A DNA stretch of 64,000 nt from Nemopilema nomurai (taxonomy: Eukaryota > Cnidaria > Scyphozoa > Rhizostomeae > Rhizostomatidae). How positions within the stretch are numbered: position 1 is the stretch's first letter; every line of letters starts with the position of its first letter. Made by a program: the position numbers and the translations under genes. The stretch is from NCBI GenBank assembly GCA_003864495.1, contig ML133428.1, positions 62,001 to 126,000 of the forward strand. Direction: 5' to 3'. Under the pieces are notes generated by a model. The model saw nothing but the letters and a program-made list of their open reading frames with translations, was not told where the DNA came from and did no database searches. Shown piece after piece: positions 22,901-37,900 of the stretch.

Positions 22901-25900
22901 AAAGCGAAACTCTGATTAGCAGGCCGAAATTATCACGTCAAACAATGTAAGATACTCTAAACAGAATTGCTATTGAGACTGGTATTGAGTTTTAGTTACA
23001 ACAACGTTTCGTTACAGCAAGCAAGCATCGTAGATTGGTGGCTGACGGGGGCACTACAACAGGTGCTTTTAGACAATTGGTTGGGGCTAAATCAGAGATT
23101 TGAATCGTTGCGAAATGGTTGAATTAAGGGGGCTATATCTTACAATTAATAATAAGCGTCCATGCCGTGCGCTGTTGCTGGTAGCCATGTTGGGTTTAGG
23201 CCTTCTTACTGTTAAGCAGTAGGCGAGAACCCTCGAATAGAACGCGTTGCGACGTCGACTGGGCATAATCACGTGCACCCCTACTAGCCTGTTCGGATTG
23301 CTACACTGGAAATCTCGTGTTATCCTGTATATGTTGTAAAACAAGTTCAAAAAGACGTTTTTGAGAGTGCTTCTGAACGGGTTCATGGTTCTCGATGCCA
23401 GTTATTCTCACACTCAAGCTGCTTATTTGGTTTATTCTACCATATCTATCCAGTCATTGAGCGATTGGAACTTCATCGCTACAGCTGTCGATGTTGCCGA
23501 GGAAGGAACAGTCATCTTCATTTAGAATCGAGTTTCGTAACCGCTGTCCTATTTATTGTGGGCCACAAAAAGAAATGGACACCTCTGTTGGCATCACTGT
23601 TTTGCATTCACGTGGTTATCATTCTCATTAGCCTTTGGTTTTCACAGCCTTGCTATGACGTCCGTCCGTCCAACGCACGTGTGTTTACTGCCAAATTCGC
23701 GAGCGGCACATCTCCTTATCAACGACATTTCATGTGTAACCAAGGTGTAGCCTCTTTCCAGTTCTGTATCAGCCTCTCACCAGTCAGTGACTATTTCATT
23801 GCGCTTACTCTCTACTTCAGCGTCAATCCTGTCTTAGACATGCCTGTGCTTTGTTTCTAGCAGCTTCTACCACCTTCGATTATTTCTACCATCAATGCAT
23901 TCTTGAATGGTGAATCTCCCTCGCTCTGAAGGTATAAGAATAGGGCGGGGAACATAAGCATTAGAATGATGGTAAAACAGTAGGAAACCGAAAAGTTTAA
24001 GCTGCCCCCCCCCCCCCCCTGCTGCAGGGCATTAGAAAACATATTATCAGCTAAACAAATTCGCATAGTCAGATTAACTAATGACTGTAACCCTGTTCAA
24101 ACGCTTTGTATATAGTTTTGTATTCAAAAATGCAGCGACTGCATCTTCCTCTCCTCTCGATCAGGTTCCCCACAGAGCCCCCATTACAGCAGGTCATCCC
24201 AGGGGTATTGCTAATGGGTATTGCTAGTGGCTTATTTGTCCTTACTTATTTACTTATTTGGCTTACAGTCTGGAGATGCAAAAGCATCATTAGCGCTGCT
24301 TTTTTATTTTCTGTAGATCATAAAAATAATTTGCCGACCTTTGATAATCAAGGCACGGGCGGAAGCATGCAGTAAGAATAACAGTTGTAGATGTGGCCTT
24401 GCTGAGAGTTCTAACGCAACGTCCCGAGTCCTACATTCTACCCAGATGGCTTTGGGTCGTATTTTCTCAAACAAGCTGCGATTACTTTTACGTTTGTGGA
24501 GAATTCCCAGTTATTCTTGTTTTGCATTTCCTTATTTATCTGCTTTTATCTTTCATTGGAATAAAGACTAACCTGGACACGTCTGCTTCGTTCTCTTGAC
24601 ATAAGATTAAATACCAGGCCTATTATCATGTCTCATTGCAATCATTTGCAAAGGCCGGGCCACGTGATCGAGAGAACAATGAACACCTTCCTGATCAACT
24701 CATCGAACACATGTCTCAACTGTTCCATGCATGATGGAAATTTCGAATATTAATGCTGTTTGGCTGTGTATGACGCCCACATTTTATATTTTAGGCTTCT
24801 TAGATCAGAGACCTATCGTGAAACCTTAACAGCTCCTCGTGGGCATGAACGTTAGACAGATAGTCACGGGGTGCGAGCGAAACTCGTGCATTGTCTTAAG
24901 GGATGGAATTGGATGGGGTTAGAGTTGATAGCGGGCACGCCCCTGTATCGAGCTTCTGCTACGTAAAGCGAGATGTGCAACAGCCCTATATCGGCCAGCC
25001 CCCCTGAATTTCTTAGCTTTCGGAGCCCTTGCTCGTTAAAAGTTAAACGGGTCAGCTATTTGTCCCTCGACGGAGCTTCTTTGTCAACCGCTGACGCACA
25101 CAGCCAACAACCACGTTTTGTAGAAAGGCAACTGGGTAATATTCATTTTTGCAACTCAGCAAGCCAACGCGATATCGCGAAACGCCGAGCGCTTTATTCT
25201 GTCTTTCCTTTCATACACACACCTGGTTTCGTCTTGCACAATGGATATCTAACCGTCTTCTCGTATAATCCGTGGACGCATGATCGAATCGTTTTGTGTT
25301 ATCGATTGTTAGATCTCTCGCATTGATGACCTTCTTGTTTTATTTCAGCCAACCATCGAAGATCCGCTAAACGGTAAGCCTAGTTTTGTTTCCTTCGCCC
25401 TGTATACTTATCGCTTTCTCGCACCACTGCAATCGATGTCGCCGCGAAGATATAACGGCATCAGTTGAGGCATCGCGTTGTAAATTGTGCATCCCACAAA
25501 GGCCATGTATGGGCCAAGCAACGCGAGAAATCAGTAATTTCTCTCCGTCAACAGTTGTCAGAGATATCTATGATTTTATGCAGACAGAGCAATGCAAATG
25601 GCCTTTAATTTTAGCAATAGACGCTCGTGGAATGTCGGTAAGTAGGCCCAATGGTCACGTCAATAATTTTATGGTGTTTGGTATCAGTGAAGTGTTTTGC
25701 ATTATTGTTATTGCGATCATTATTTCATTCCTTTCGATGATTTGCAAAGAGACTGTTTGAGCCTCTGAGCCTGTTTGAACCTCGATTGACTGTCATTGGA
25801 GCGAGAATCCCAGTCACGTGAAGCAGAGCCAAACAAATATTTCTAGTAGCAGTCCTAAGTCGGTCGGTCATTACTTCGTGAATCATCACGGTCTTTACAT

Positions 25901-28900
25901 CGACCCATTATTGGCCTATTGGTCACCGAAGGTCTTCTGTGCCAACTTCCTCAGTGTGGAACCGCCATTGTTTTATCTCTCCACCACCTCTTGTTTTATG
26001 TGGCTTCTATGATGGCCCAACTTGGTATTTGCTCATCATATTTCCCATGACATGTAAACCTTTGAAGGTTTTGTCTTTAATCTAAGATCAAATAACATTT
26101 TAGTTTTTCTTTCCCTAAAGGAATTTTTCAGTTGAACCCGGAAATCAATATTGCTTATCACGTGACTATTCAATGCAGCCGGGGCATTGGAAGAGAGGCC
26201 AATTGCTCAGGTCATGCATTAGAATTGCGCAAATGTTTTGGAAAGGCAATGTCCACTAAAAAGGTGGATTTGTCGGGGAATTGTTTTACGGGAAAATCAA
26301 AACCCACCTAAAAGGATTGTGCGTGGGTCACTTTACAATCATACCCAAAATTTGCTGTATCCGTGTTACCCTGGATACAAAGAAAAAATGTCCATTTCAT
26401 CTTTATTGTGGTTGCCTGATTCCTCGGCTGATGACTTAAGAGGTTAACCAATTTTGAGAATGTTTCTTGAATGACTTGATCATTTTGCCCGTTTCGAGCT
26501 GTGGATGCTTGGTATTGTTTGACATGTTGAATATAAGCGCCCTTAGAAACCTTTTAAGCTATTGCGGCCCCCGAAACATTGGCCCTACCCATCACTTAAC
26601 CCCAAATTTAGAATTTAAAGAGAACAGTGCAAGTTCTTTCTGTCACAAGTACATAGCGACTAGTAACTGGAAGATAGGATGCGTTACGTGGCTGCTTCGA
26701 CTTGCAGCTGATTTGCGTATGCCTGCCAAATTTGATCAGCTGACTTCGCTGGTCGATTTTCGGATTTGATTGCGCCTTCGCAATGGCATTTCTCCGTTCT
26801 GCAGGTGACTCACACCATGTCTTTGCAATGGGATTCCGAGCAAGAATATGATTAGGAGCTTAGTAGAAATTCGAAGGCGACTCTTTGTGAAAGGACGGAA
26901 AGTGCTTACCAATTAAGGACCCAGTCTTCTTGCGACAGGTCACTACAGTTTCCCCTTGAAGTGAATTCTGGTTTTACCCTCTCCCGCGAAATGCCATGGA
27001 AATGCTGCAAATACCTGCTGTTTATTTTAGCTTTATATCCAATCGCTTGACAAGTAGGAATGCAAGTTTAAGTTTTCCTAGATTTTCTAGTAACTGCTAC
27101 TCCTGCATACGATCATTTTTCTTGCGTGGTTTCCCGAAAGAACTTTGGTCATGCAAGGCACAATACTACCAGAATTGTTGACAGAGGTAATATTCTAGTT
27201 GCGCGACTTTCTTCGAAGCTTTTGGCTGCAAAACAGCCTCTGTGTTTCGATTCGATTAGCGCATCATCACTGTACAAAGAAAGACAACTTTTTTACGTTC
27301 CGTTCTTGCAAAGATGTCCTATAATCTTTTAATTTGAAAATTGGCGGGTTGGTCCAAAGGCGAAAAAGAGCAGCAAAAATGAAAATGACGGTGCACTCAA
27401 AATGCTTTTATGTGGCTTTACTGCTTTGTTTTTGCGACAGAATGACGTTTTGCTTGCACGGTGACGCTCCTGTTTCATTGCGTCTTTGAAAAACGCTCAT
27501 TTCTTCATTCTGGATCAATTAAATCGACTTCAAGGCCGTAGGAGAATATTATATTCCGGTCGCTAAATGAACTGCCACTAGAGACGAATTTTTAAAATGC
27601 AAGCTGACAAGGGCGGTTGACAGGTGAAAGCTTCCGCATAAATACCTCAAATTCACCTGTTAGTCTTAGAATCGTAGTGTCGCAAGTCAGAGCACAGATT
27701 TGTCGAAATGATTGGAGTAGAATTCTGCTGGTGAGGAAAGGCGCTCTAGAATTCTCAAGTTTTTCTCTGAAAGGCAGATACGGTAAAGGGATAAATAAGA
27801 TGTGAGCATTTTGCAATTATTGTTTACTCTTTGTCTGCTCCGCTTACTAGCTCATGAAAGTAATTCGCTGTTGCTGTTCCTTACAAGTTTGTCATCAAGG
27901 TAAAACTTTGGTTAGCACTTGAAAAGAGTCCCTATTCGTTTTGTATACCGAGCCCCCTCGATAAAACTGGCTTTTCATAACTTGTCTCCTACGTTTCGCC
28001 TGTCCCCTGTTATCATCTAATTGCTTCACCTTCGTGTTTTGCATGTGTTTTCTGTTTGTTGTTTCTTCTTGCGCAATGGGCGCACACAATATTTTCGCTG
28101 CTGCTGCAATTTCACCTGACTCTCTGTTCCCACTACGCATATGGATAAAACTTCTACATTTCCAACCAGTGCACCGCAGTTGAAGATTGGAGAACTCCTC
28201 TGCATTGCGATGACCCTTCGAGTTGTTCCAATAGGCTGCAGAAATCAGCGCTGCACAAAATTTATTTACAGTGCCCTGGTTTTGGACGCACCAAGAAAAG
28301 GTCAATCTTTTCTGGGTTCTCGAGCGAATATTCCTGATTGATTCTTTGATATACGGGATAAGAAGAGTTGTTTACAGGATTGTATTAATCGATAGGGCGG
28401 CAAATTGAACCAAGCGTATTTGCATATTTTGCTTTATACATGTTTGAACGAAGTTGCGTCTGCTTTTTGCCGGTTTTCACATGGCTCAGCAGGCTCTGGG
28501 CTGTATAAAAATGCATAATAACATTAGAAGGGACATTTTTTGTCAAGAAAGAGGTCGGAAATGTATGAACGTTTTTGACGAAATGTTTCATGAATTGGTT
28601 CTTGATGGCGTTGAGATGATATTTAAATCATATAAAAGATGGGGTCTAAAGAACAGATGATAATCTTGATATACAATGGCGACCCTAACACGTCACACGA
28701 GGTGTAAGGTGCTTTGGGCCCAAGGACCATCGCTCTACCCCAAAGGCGATGTCGAATGCTGACCGTAGCCACTGCGCGGCTGCATGAAAGAAGAAGCATC
28801 GTAAAGTTGCGTGCGCACGGCGATCGACTGTGATTGTTGGACGGTTGTATGAACGAGCTACTGATCGCATTGCAGAAAGTGGACCCTTTTACGAGAGATG

Positions 28901-31900
28901 TTCTGAAAGCAAAATAGCGTAGATGAAATAGCCTTACCAGCACGCCCTGGAAGAATTCTAAAGATGCAATGCAGGGAAAATGCACCTCAGATTCGGTACC
29001 ACTGATTTGTTGGTTCTAGACAGAAAGCTCTTTCAATTTCTGTAATGCAAGGCCATCCCAAGAACTGGTTCGAATAGCCATTTTTTTATGGAACCATATC
29101 CTCTTGCTTTTTACCTAATTAGGTTCGAATAGCCATTTTTTTATGGAACCATATCCTGTAATGAGTTCTCTGGCCGAAAAGCTTTCTTTTCCTTGAGTCA
29201 TTTTTTAACTATGTGTTCGCAGCGGAAAGGGAATATCGAAATATCCCTTTCCTTGTCTGATAAATCTATTTTTTCCAAAATCTTTTTTACACCTTGATAA
29301 TGAAAAAAGTTATCAACAATCTGACATGTTTCTGGTTGAAGTAAAATCGAAAGCCTTTGTGTCTATGTATCATGCCGCTAAGATTTGCACCATTTTGTGG
29401 AATTATTCACAATGGTCCTCCTATTCCTTAGGGAACGAGCCCCAAGACCCAAAAGAGGGCTATTTGTTTTGGTTCCAAGTTTCGACCAGCCTGAGACCAG
29501 TAAAAGCAGATTTTTGTGTTTTGTGGTGGCGGTCGGTAAAATTCTGCGGCAGGCATTTTCCGGTCAGATGTTTTCCCGAATTATTGGATATTTCTGCTGT
29601 TTATTCATTTATGAGATGTTGATGAGGAAGAGATGACTTCTCTAGTCGGGTGTCTGTAGACAGTACTCATCGCTGGTTATGTGTCAGGATGAACTGAGAG
29701 TTGATCTGCGTTTCCTTGTTGCTGGCCATCTTCGTGAATTGTAGCAACGAAGGTTTGAATACACATCATATAATTCTAAGGTTCAATAACATAGATTAAA
29801 TTACAGGGATTCGTTAAATCGTGTTTACGTTTAGGCCTTCGAAAAGGGAAAGTAAATGGAAGGGTGCTTTCTTTGTTGCGTCTATGATTTTTGCGCAAAC
29901 AAGTCATTCTTTGCAGTAAGAGGATTTGTCAACATGGGTGGCTTTTTCGTATCTTTTCGGCCTAACTGAGCCGAGCGAAGACCTTTCGTGTAAAGAATAC
30001 TAATTATGATGCTTGTGCAGATGGTCGAGGTAATCGAAACTTGCAGGGTGCTGGCTCAAGGTGTTTGACTAACACTGTCTATCAGGGGATATCAAGCCAG
30101 TTTAAGCCGCTCGTCGATGGCAGAAGTTGAAGCAGATCGTAATAGGTGGGCATTTTCATGGTCGCAAGGTGGCACTCTGGGTCTTCTATTGTGCTTCTCA
30201 CAGTTATGTGTTCACTGGTTCAGTGGCCCTTCTCAAACCGAGCCATGGATGGTCTTTCCTGAGAAGATGTCGAGTCTCAGCAAAGCGATTCGATACGCCT
30301 CTGGCTTTAGGTTGTTGCATTACGTCTGTTGATTGCAATCGAGTAACTGCTGCCTGTTTTTCTTATCAGCTGATCCACCGAGCGCGATGCTGCCCCATGG
30401 TGCCGAGACCTGCGGGGCGAACCAAAAGACGAAGGAGCCTGAACAGTCCCTCGAGTTGTTGCTGAAGTGCCCATCAGGCCTGCAGTGTTTTGAGGTGGGT
30501 TTGTTTTCATGTTTCTTTCAATGCTTTGCCTGAATATATTCACACTTCTCTTAACAGCAGCCCAAGGTATGACCTGCCGTTCAAGTCCCTGTAATTTCCC
30601 TAGGTTTCATTAGTCTACCCAAGCCTCTCTTATATTGAGTCCATATCCCTCTTGTATTTTTGATCACTCAAGATAGATTTATACCTTCAGGATACTCCAG
30701 CTGCATGACTGTGAAATGACCAAGAGAGCTGTTACTAATCAAAAGACTCGCGCGCAGTCGTTGTTGCTACGTCTGCTAAAGCAATTTCATTTTTATTGGC
30801 TATTAAGTGTCTTTGCAGGCCTCCACAATTAGCACAAGATAAAGAGTTGCTCTTTGAACTTGAAATGTCTAAATCATGGGCTCCGACGCAGGTTGAAAAG
30901 TGGAGGGGCCAAGGGAGACTTTAACAATCACAATAAAAGATGTTTAAAAAAGCTCTATTGTTTTACAAAAAAGTGAGGGGTTCATGGCCCCCGGCCCCCC
31001 CCTTCGTCGAAGGCCCTGTAAATGCGATACTAGGTCGCCCTCCAAGAAAAATACTTTCAGCTGTGGCATGATCATGGTCGAAGCCCGAGATTTGAGCAAG
31101 AGCATATGAATACTTTGTTGGTTAATTTCTTTTTGGCCTCTATAATCGGCAGAGCCGAAGCATCCATACATATTTCGACCTCCCGTCCCGGGACTTGATT
31201 CATATTTGTCCGTTTCCCTGTTTGTCTCATTTATTAGTGCACTATAGCATCTTCGTTAGGCCCTACGGTACCCGGTTCGCCTTGGGTAGGTGCTCCAAGG
31301 CTGCCGGCAGTGCGCCATCTGCCACTCTTCCCACCACCCCGCATCGCAATCAACTGTTCTTTGTGGCAATGTTTCCTTGCGCTAACCGCGAAGGACCTTT
31401 GAGCTGCTGTGCCGAAAGGCTTCCGATTGTAGCCAGAAAATTGGAATGGTTCGATTTTCCAAGCCGTAAGAGCCGGGTTGAACGAGAGAACGCGTTTCAT
31501 TTCACCTGTGATTACATGCGAGAGGCTTTTTCCATTGTAGAGTTCTAGAGATGACCTCTTGCTTTGTTTGTAGGACTTCTTGAAAAAGGAACACAGCGAA
31601 GAAAACATCATGTTTTGGAAAGATATTGAAAGTTTCCGTCTCATTGAAGATTCCGGGAAGGTATGCTTCCTCGAAAATTCCATTATTTATTACTGCCTGG
31701 TCTTAATATACTTGCAATGAGATACTCTTGCACCAGGTTCATATTATTCGAATTTCCTCCCCTTTTTAAAAAACATTTTAGCTATTTACCCCTTTTTATG
31801 CACACATTTTCAGGGCTTTTTCATTAGACGCGCGCGGAAATTCCGTGATCCTGATACTCTGTATATTTGGAAAAGCCATTCAATGTCTCGTCGAATTGGC

Positions 31901-34900
31901 TGTATTTTGTCTGCAATATCAAATTCTGCATATTTTTTAGGGTATATTTTCCTTCATTGTTGCTTATTAGGTATGTTTACATAGAGCGCGCAAGAGAAGT
32001 CACATGCGTGTTAGGCCACTCGCATGGGCTTATCGCGCGCAGAGGTCTGCATATTGTCCAACGAGTGAATGTCGTAACACTTCTTCTACTTCTTCAGTGT
32101 TTCTCTTTATAGCTGCGGAGGCGTGCGAATGAGATCTACCACACGTACCTCGCTGGTGGCGCTCCAGGCCTGGTCAATGTTGACCAAAAAGCAGTGAAGA
32201 GAGCGGAGGAAAAGCTTATCAATCCTGACGCAAATATGTTCGATTTGCCGCAGCAGCAGGTCAATAGTCTTCTCTGTTGTTGTTGTTGTTGTTGTTGTTA
32301 TTGCTGCTGTTGTTGTTGCTCCTGCTGTTGGGTTTTCTAAAACAGCTGACCATGTTTTCACGGTTTTGCGCTTTAGGGGTGTTATTTCATTTCATTTATG
32401 AATTTTGAAAACCATGAATAAGTCTTGAGAATCAGGCTGGAATCTTCCTTTCGCGCCTTCTTAGTTAATAGCCATTGGTCCCTGGTAGAGAATCTTTCCT
32501 GTCTATCTATTCTTTAAATTCGTATTTGCTTCTAGATCTTCATGCTGATGAAGTACGACTGCTTCCCGAGGTTCCTCAAGTCAGAGTTCTGCAAGCCATC
32601 GGCCTTCCTCTCCAATTTCCAGGAACTTGACGATGACATGGAGAACAAGGACAACAGGAAGCGCAAGGTAGGCTTGCTTCAAGTCCGCTTGATTGAATCT
32701 TCTGCCTCCTCACCGTACTTTCCTTTCTCATCTTTCACCGCCTGCAAAATCGCCCCCCTCCCCGTCCCTTTTTGGCCTTTCCTCCTTGCTGCTCGTTTTG
32801 CTTCGTAACCTTGAAACATTCCAGGAATCTGTTGCAGTATACGTCATATTCCTCTTTGTATCATGAAATCTTCCTGTTCGACAGAGACATAATCTTTCAA
32901 GCTGCGTGTGACAAAAGCCAATTGTTTCCTATCCAAACCATTGAACTGTTTGATAAATAACGTAATACCTAAATGTCATTTTTCCTGTTCCATTTCTAGC
33001 CTTCATTTTCTGCATTCCACTCAGACACTTTGCATTCTTCTTCGTTTCACCCTGCTTTACTAGTTTTCGAATCGCAGTAGATTTCTTTCGATCTAATTAC
33101 TGTTACTTATTCCCTGATCTCTGCTCATTGCTTTAACGCCCCCTTCCTTCACGTGGTCATTAAAGAAACATGCCTTAAATGAATATCTGCCGTCTCGCTT
33201 TCTCTCTTAAAAAGCAATCCTTTTTAGTCGTCTGGATAAGATCTGCTTTGAAGCGCTTCCTTTTCGGTGCCTGAAATCAACTCAACAGATCATCGACTCA
33301 TCCTCGTCAATAAACACATGCTGAAATTTGATGAAGATGTTTCCATGCTAGCATTTATTTGATATGACAGGCGACAAGACCTAATTCTCTCGAAAGACCT
33401 CGTTGGGTTGTTTTGTATTTCGCCCACGTGTATCTTTAGTACCTCAACTTATGTGCTTGCTAATTGCTATCTGATGTTGTCAAGATTGCCAGAATCAGGA
33501 ATCCTTAAGATTAGGCTTTCTAGACAATGACTGAATTATTCGTCTTCTCAAGCATGCTTTCTTATGAACTCATGCTTTCTTTATCTTTGACCATGTTGAC
33601 GCCCAACTAAGTCCACTAGGCCATTTTCGCCCAATGTAGGATCGATCAAACAACAGCTGTAGGCTTCATTGGGTTAGAAGGGTTAGATAACTAGTCCTCC
33701 TCACTTTGGATTAAACTATATTTTTAAATAACCATCCTGTCAATTTAGCCCCAGTGGTATTTGAAGATAATAAGCTCCTCAAAAGATTCTGGGATAAAGA
33801 ACAAGAACGAACCAGATTCGTCAGAGCAAACGGAGAAAAAGAAGACGCTGCTAGGCCTTTGGTCGAAAGGTGAGTTGAAGTTGCTGGCGGTTGCTAGAAG
33901 TTGAAGTTGCTGGCGGTTGCTAGAAGTTGAAGGTGCCTGTATTGTTCCCTCGTCTCCTTTACGGGGACCTCAGAACCTGGAATGAGGCTCTTGAATCGAG
34001 AAGCCATGCTTCGGATTTTATTGTAGACGTGCTCACTTAAAATGATTGGCAAATTGTCTGTCTCCTACATAAGATTGATCTACTGTTAATTGCCCTTAAG
34101 GCAATAGACAAAAACATTTTAGACCTTTCTTATGCGTCTTAGGTAAAGGACCTAAACAAGACGGAAAGTCACGTGGTATGTGATACAACCTTACAATTGT
34201 TCTTTGTTTTGAGAAATTCAATAGGCGAAGCATGTGACACCCGCCGCCTGTTTTAAAGGAATTTTCGCCAAGAGTATTTCGGAAATAGAAGACCATTAAA
34301 TGTCACATGTCACAGGTATCTCGTCTATCTGTCAAGTGACATAGTTTTTGGAGTTGATGCCAAGTGAATTGTCATGCCATTACAAATGCTGCTACTTGGT
34401 TACTTGTATGTGCATGCGTTTGGATCGATTGTTTAGTACACCTTCAAGATTCAGTTTGGATTCGAATTTCTGATTTCGACATTTCTGATTAGTTGTCTTG
34501 AACTCAGATCATAATTCACATTTAAATAAGGTTCTGCCTCGTTTATTGAGAGCTTTTAATCCTTCAAAAGCTGACGACCATGAGGGGTGTTAAATTTTAA
34601 CCGATGCGCCTTTTTCTATACTGCAAAGAACTTCAATCTTTTACTTTAGATTCAAAAGACTCTTTCTTTCCGGAACCGTAGTGACACTAGCAATGTCCCG
34701 GTTTGCTGAGCCCGAACTAAGAAGCACTTCCGGACTTTAGACATACCGGCATCATACCGGTGTCATACCGGTGTCATGCCCCGAACCGGTCTCTTGCCCT
34801 GAATTATTGTTATATTGCTTAAGCTTTTCTTGGCCTGCCTTTCGAGAACACCATACTTTAGTATATTTTTCTTTGTATGCACACTCTCTCTAGGTACCTA

Positions 34901-37900
34901 CTTTCTGTAGATATGTAAATATACTCTCGAAATAATTAATGTAGAATTGTTTTCAATCGTAGATAAGCCAGGAAAACACGGAAAATTGAGAGGTATCAAA
35001 GAGTTTTTATTGGATTTATTTTGTCGATTCGCTTTTTATTACAATAAATTGCGCTTATTTTTAGATAACTTGTTCGAGGCTTCTTCTTCTCACAGCACGC
35101 CATGATTCTCAGAGTTCTTTGAGCGACAGTAGCAGCAAGCCGAACACGCCGAATTTCACTGATGACCGTAAACGATTTGACCTGCCCAAGTCGGTGAGTA
35201 AATTAACACGAAGAGGCTCTTACCAGATGCTAAACGCGATAATTCTAATTCAAGATTGCTGTTTTAAGATCGCAGAAGCATTCGTCGGAGCCAGATGATT
35301 CTAGCAATTGATTGGTCTTCCAATGCTGGCTTGAAAGTCAGCCTCAAAATTGATTATAGCTCTATGGTTCTGCATATACCGGAGAGAGATCGTTTATGCA
35401 AACTGTGAAGATTATTGGCTAGAGATCAGAAGCTTGCGTGGGTTTTTCAGTAGATGATGACTGTGTCGAGCTTTACAAGCTGTTTCTAATGACCCGTGGT
35501 CTCTTATTATGGTGCAATTTGATCAGATTAGGATTTGGCCTAGCAGGGAGCCGGTGCTCGCTCGGTGCAAAACGTGCCATTTTCTCCATAAGTGAGCCAA
35601 CATCTGCTTCACAGTATTTTCCAGACGTAGCTTTGATGAGTTTGCTCTGATCTTTCCCAGCTGTGGTTGATGGCCTCAATCATTCTTGGTAAAAGCATTC
35701 TTGTCAAAAAGAAGCTTTTCGCTCAGATTCCACCAGCAATGTAGATTATATAAACGCTAATTCATAGATGTTTTATCCATCGTTGGGTATGGCCGAAAAA
35801 GAGCAGGATAGCTTTCCAGAAGTTATCTTTCAACTCCCAAACCTAGAAATCTAGAAACACCCAAACCTATTCAAAATCCAAAGTTAAGTTTCCAAGTTAT
35901 TCTGTCATTTTTGGATTATTTCGTAACAGATTGTTGTGGAAAGTGCAGAAGCATTTAGTTCTGTTGGGCAAGTTTCGCATTTGTTGTTGACAGACGGCGG
36001 CACCTGCAGGAAAAATTCAGAATTCAACTGAGTAAAGTTGTGCCAATCATCGGAGGCTTTTTTTCGATGGTCTCCTCAGCTAGAAATAATGATTCCCAAA
36101 TTGAAGTAGCGCTCCTTCAAAAGAAGGGAGAATGCGAGTGATGGCGATATAAAATGTCCCGACCTATGCTGATATTCAGTTACAAACTATTTCAAACCGA
36201 TACATTTTACTTGCGTAGTGACTTGGATGTGACAGGCTCGTTAACCCCGCTTCATTTGTCATTTTCTTTTGCAGCCGAGTGAAATCAAGGAGCTTGTAGG
36301 GTCAGAAGCGCCATTTTGCCGCGTGATCTTGCCGAACGGCTCATCAAATGTCGTCCTGCTGGAGGCTGGGCACCCCATCAAACATGTTCTGCAAACATGC
36401 TGTTCGAGGCAGAAGTTGCAGCTCGGTTCTTATGACATATTTGCTGGGGACGATAGGAAGGTAAACATTGAACCGTCTTAAGTAATATTCTAAAGGCTGT
36501 TTGCTAACCCACACCGCAATGCTTTTTTGGAGATTCAGAGTATGACATAAAGCTGGAGATGAGCGAGCAGAGTAAAGGCTAAAAACTTTTAGTTGGTCAA
36601 ACGAATCTTCAACAGCACTGATAATAAATTATAATTTGCATAATAGATTTTTGTTGATAATAAATCCTTCCTCGCCAACCCTCTATTTCTTATTCAACAT
36701 GTTGTCGCTGTCGCATCGCTTATTTGTCTTTTCTCAATTCCCAGTCGGTTGACCTTCAGAAAGATGCCATGTTTTACGCCGGGGAAGTCTTTCAGTTGGA
36801 GAGGAAAATACAATTCAGGTGTGTTCAAGAATTTTTTTGAAAGTTTAGTTTTCTGACATCTAACATCGCTAATATTTAGTTCTGAATGGGTAAAAAGCTA
36901 ATTGCAATTAGAGTCTATTGGGTATTTTCTTCTCGCACTTTCTTCTGAAGAAGTGATTTAAGCTGTTAATATAGTAGTCTTATGAAGCAATTACTCACAC
37001 ATGAATTATTAAATTTAACGCATTTATTACAGCAGATGCCAAACGTCATTGGAGCTGGCGTGCTGTAGTTTTTTGCACCTTTTATTGTTGATTTGGATGT
37101 TGCTGAGGCAGCGTGAACACCATCCAATTTAGACTATAATGGGTGTTTGTTTTCCTTTTTCAGGTTCGATCTACCGAACAAAAGGTCCGTAGCAGTTATG
37201 GACAGCCCAAGCAAAACACTATATGACGTAATTGAGCCAATTATGAGAAAAAACGGATTTGAGATCGACAAATACGTCATACACCTCGTAAGAACACCTT
37301 CTTCGGGTTTACAATAGTCTCGCAGTTTGGGCGTGGCATTTTCACATGTGCATGGCGTAGAACGTAGCAGCTTCGGCTCTCAATGGTTTACTAATTTGTG
37401 AAGCCAGTGAGATGGGCGTCAAATGCGACAGCTCTGCGGTTCAAATTTGTAAAGCATTAGGGATCCCGATCGACACATTGTTAGGACCTTTCGTTATGCG
37501 CCATCGAACTTAACAAATGACTTGGTTATTGTTTATGCTGTCTCGATCATCAAATTTAGGTGTTTAGCCTTTGATCAATTCATATTGCTCTGATTCGCTT
37601 TCTAGACCAATAACAGCATACAGCTGCCCCTTCAGACTGGCATTGCGGCCATCGAAAACAAACATTTGGTCACAGAAGAAAAGTCCCGAGGTTTGTCGAG
37701 GCACTAAGAGCCATTCTTTTTCCAATACAAACCATGCCTTTAGTAGTTGAGATAATTAAAAAAATTGTCTTAATCAAAAACTGGTAAATTGAATCCAACT
37801 CACGGAAGTAGAGCTAGTTAAGCCATTCTACAAGAGCCGTAGCCTATGACGTGAAACGAGGCTCAAGCTAGCGTCGCTGGTGTCTCCGGTGTGACGTCAT

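Noticed and set aside
27895..28305. 136-codon minus-strand open frame
   Set aside because: No motif, no splice context and biased composition; it lies in a large RGS12 intron.
31195..31548. 117-codon plus-strand open frame before an RGS exon
   Set aside because: Intronic; it does not join in phase to the RGS exon at 31574 and has no family resemblance.
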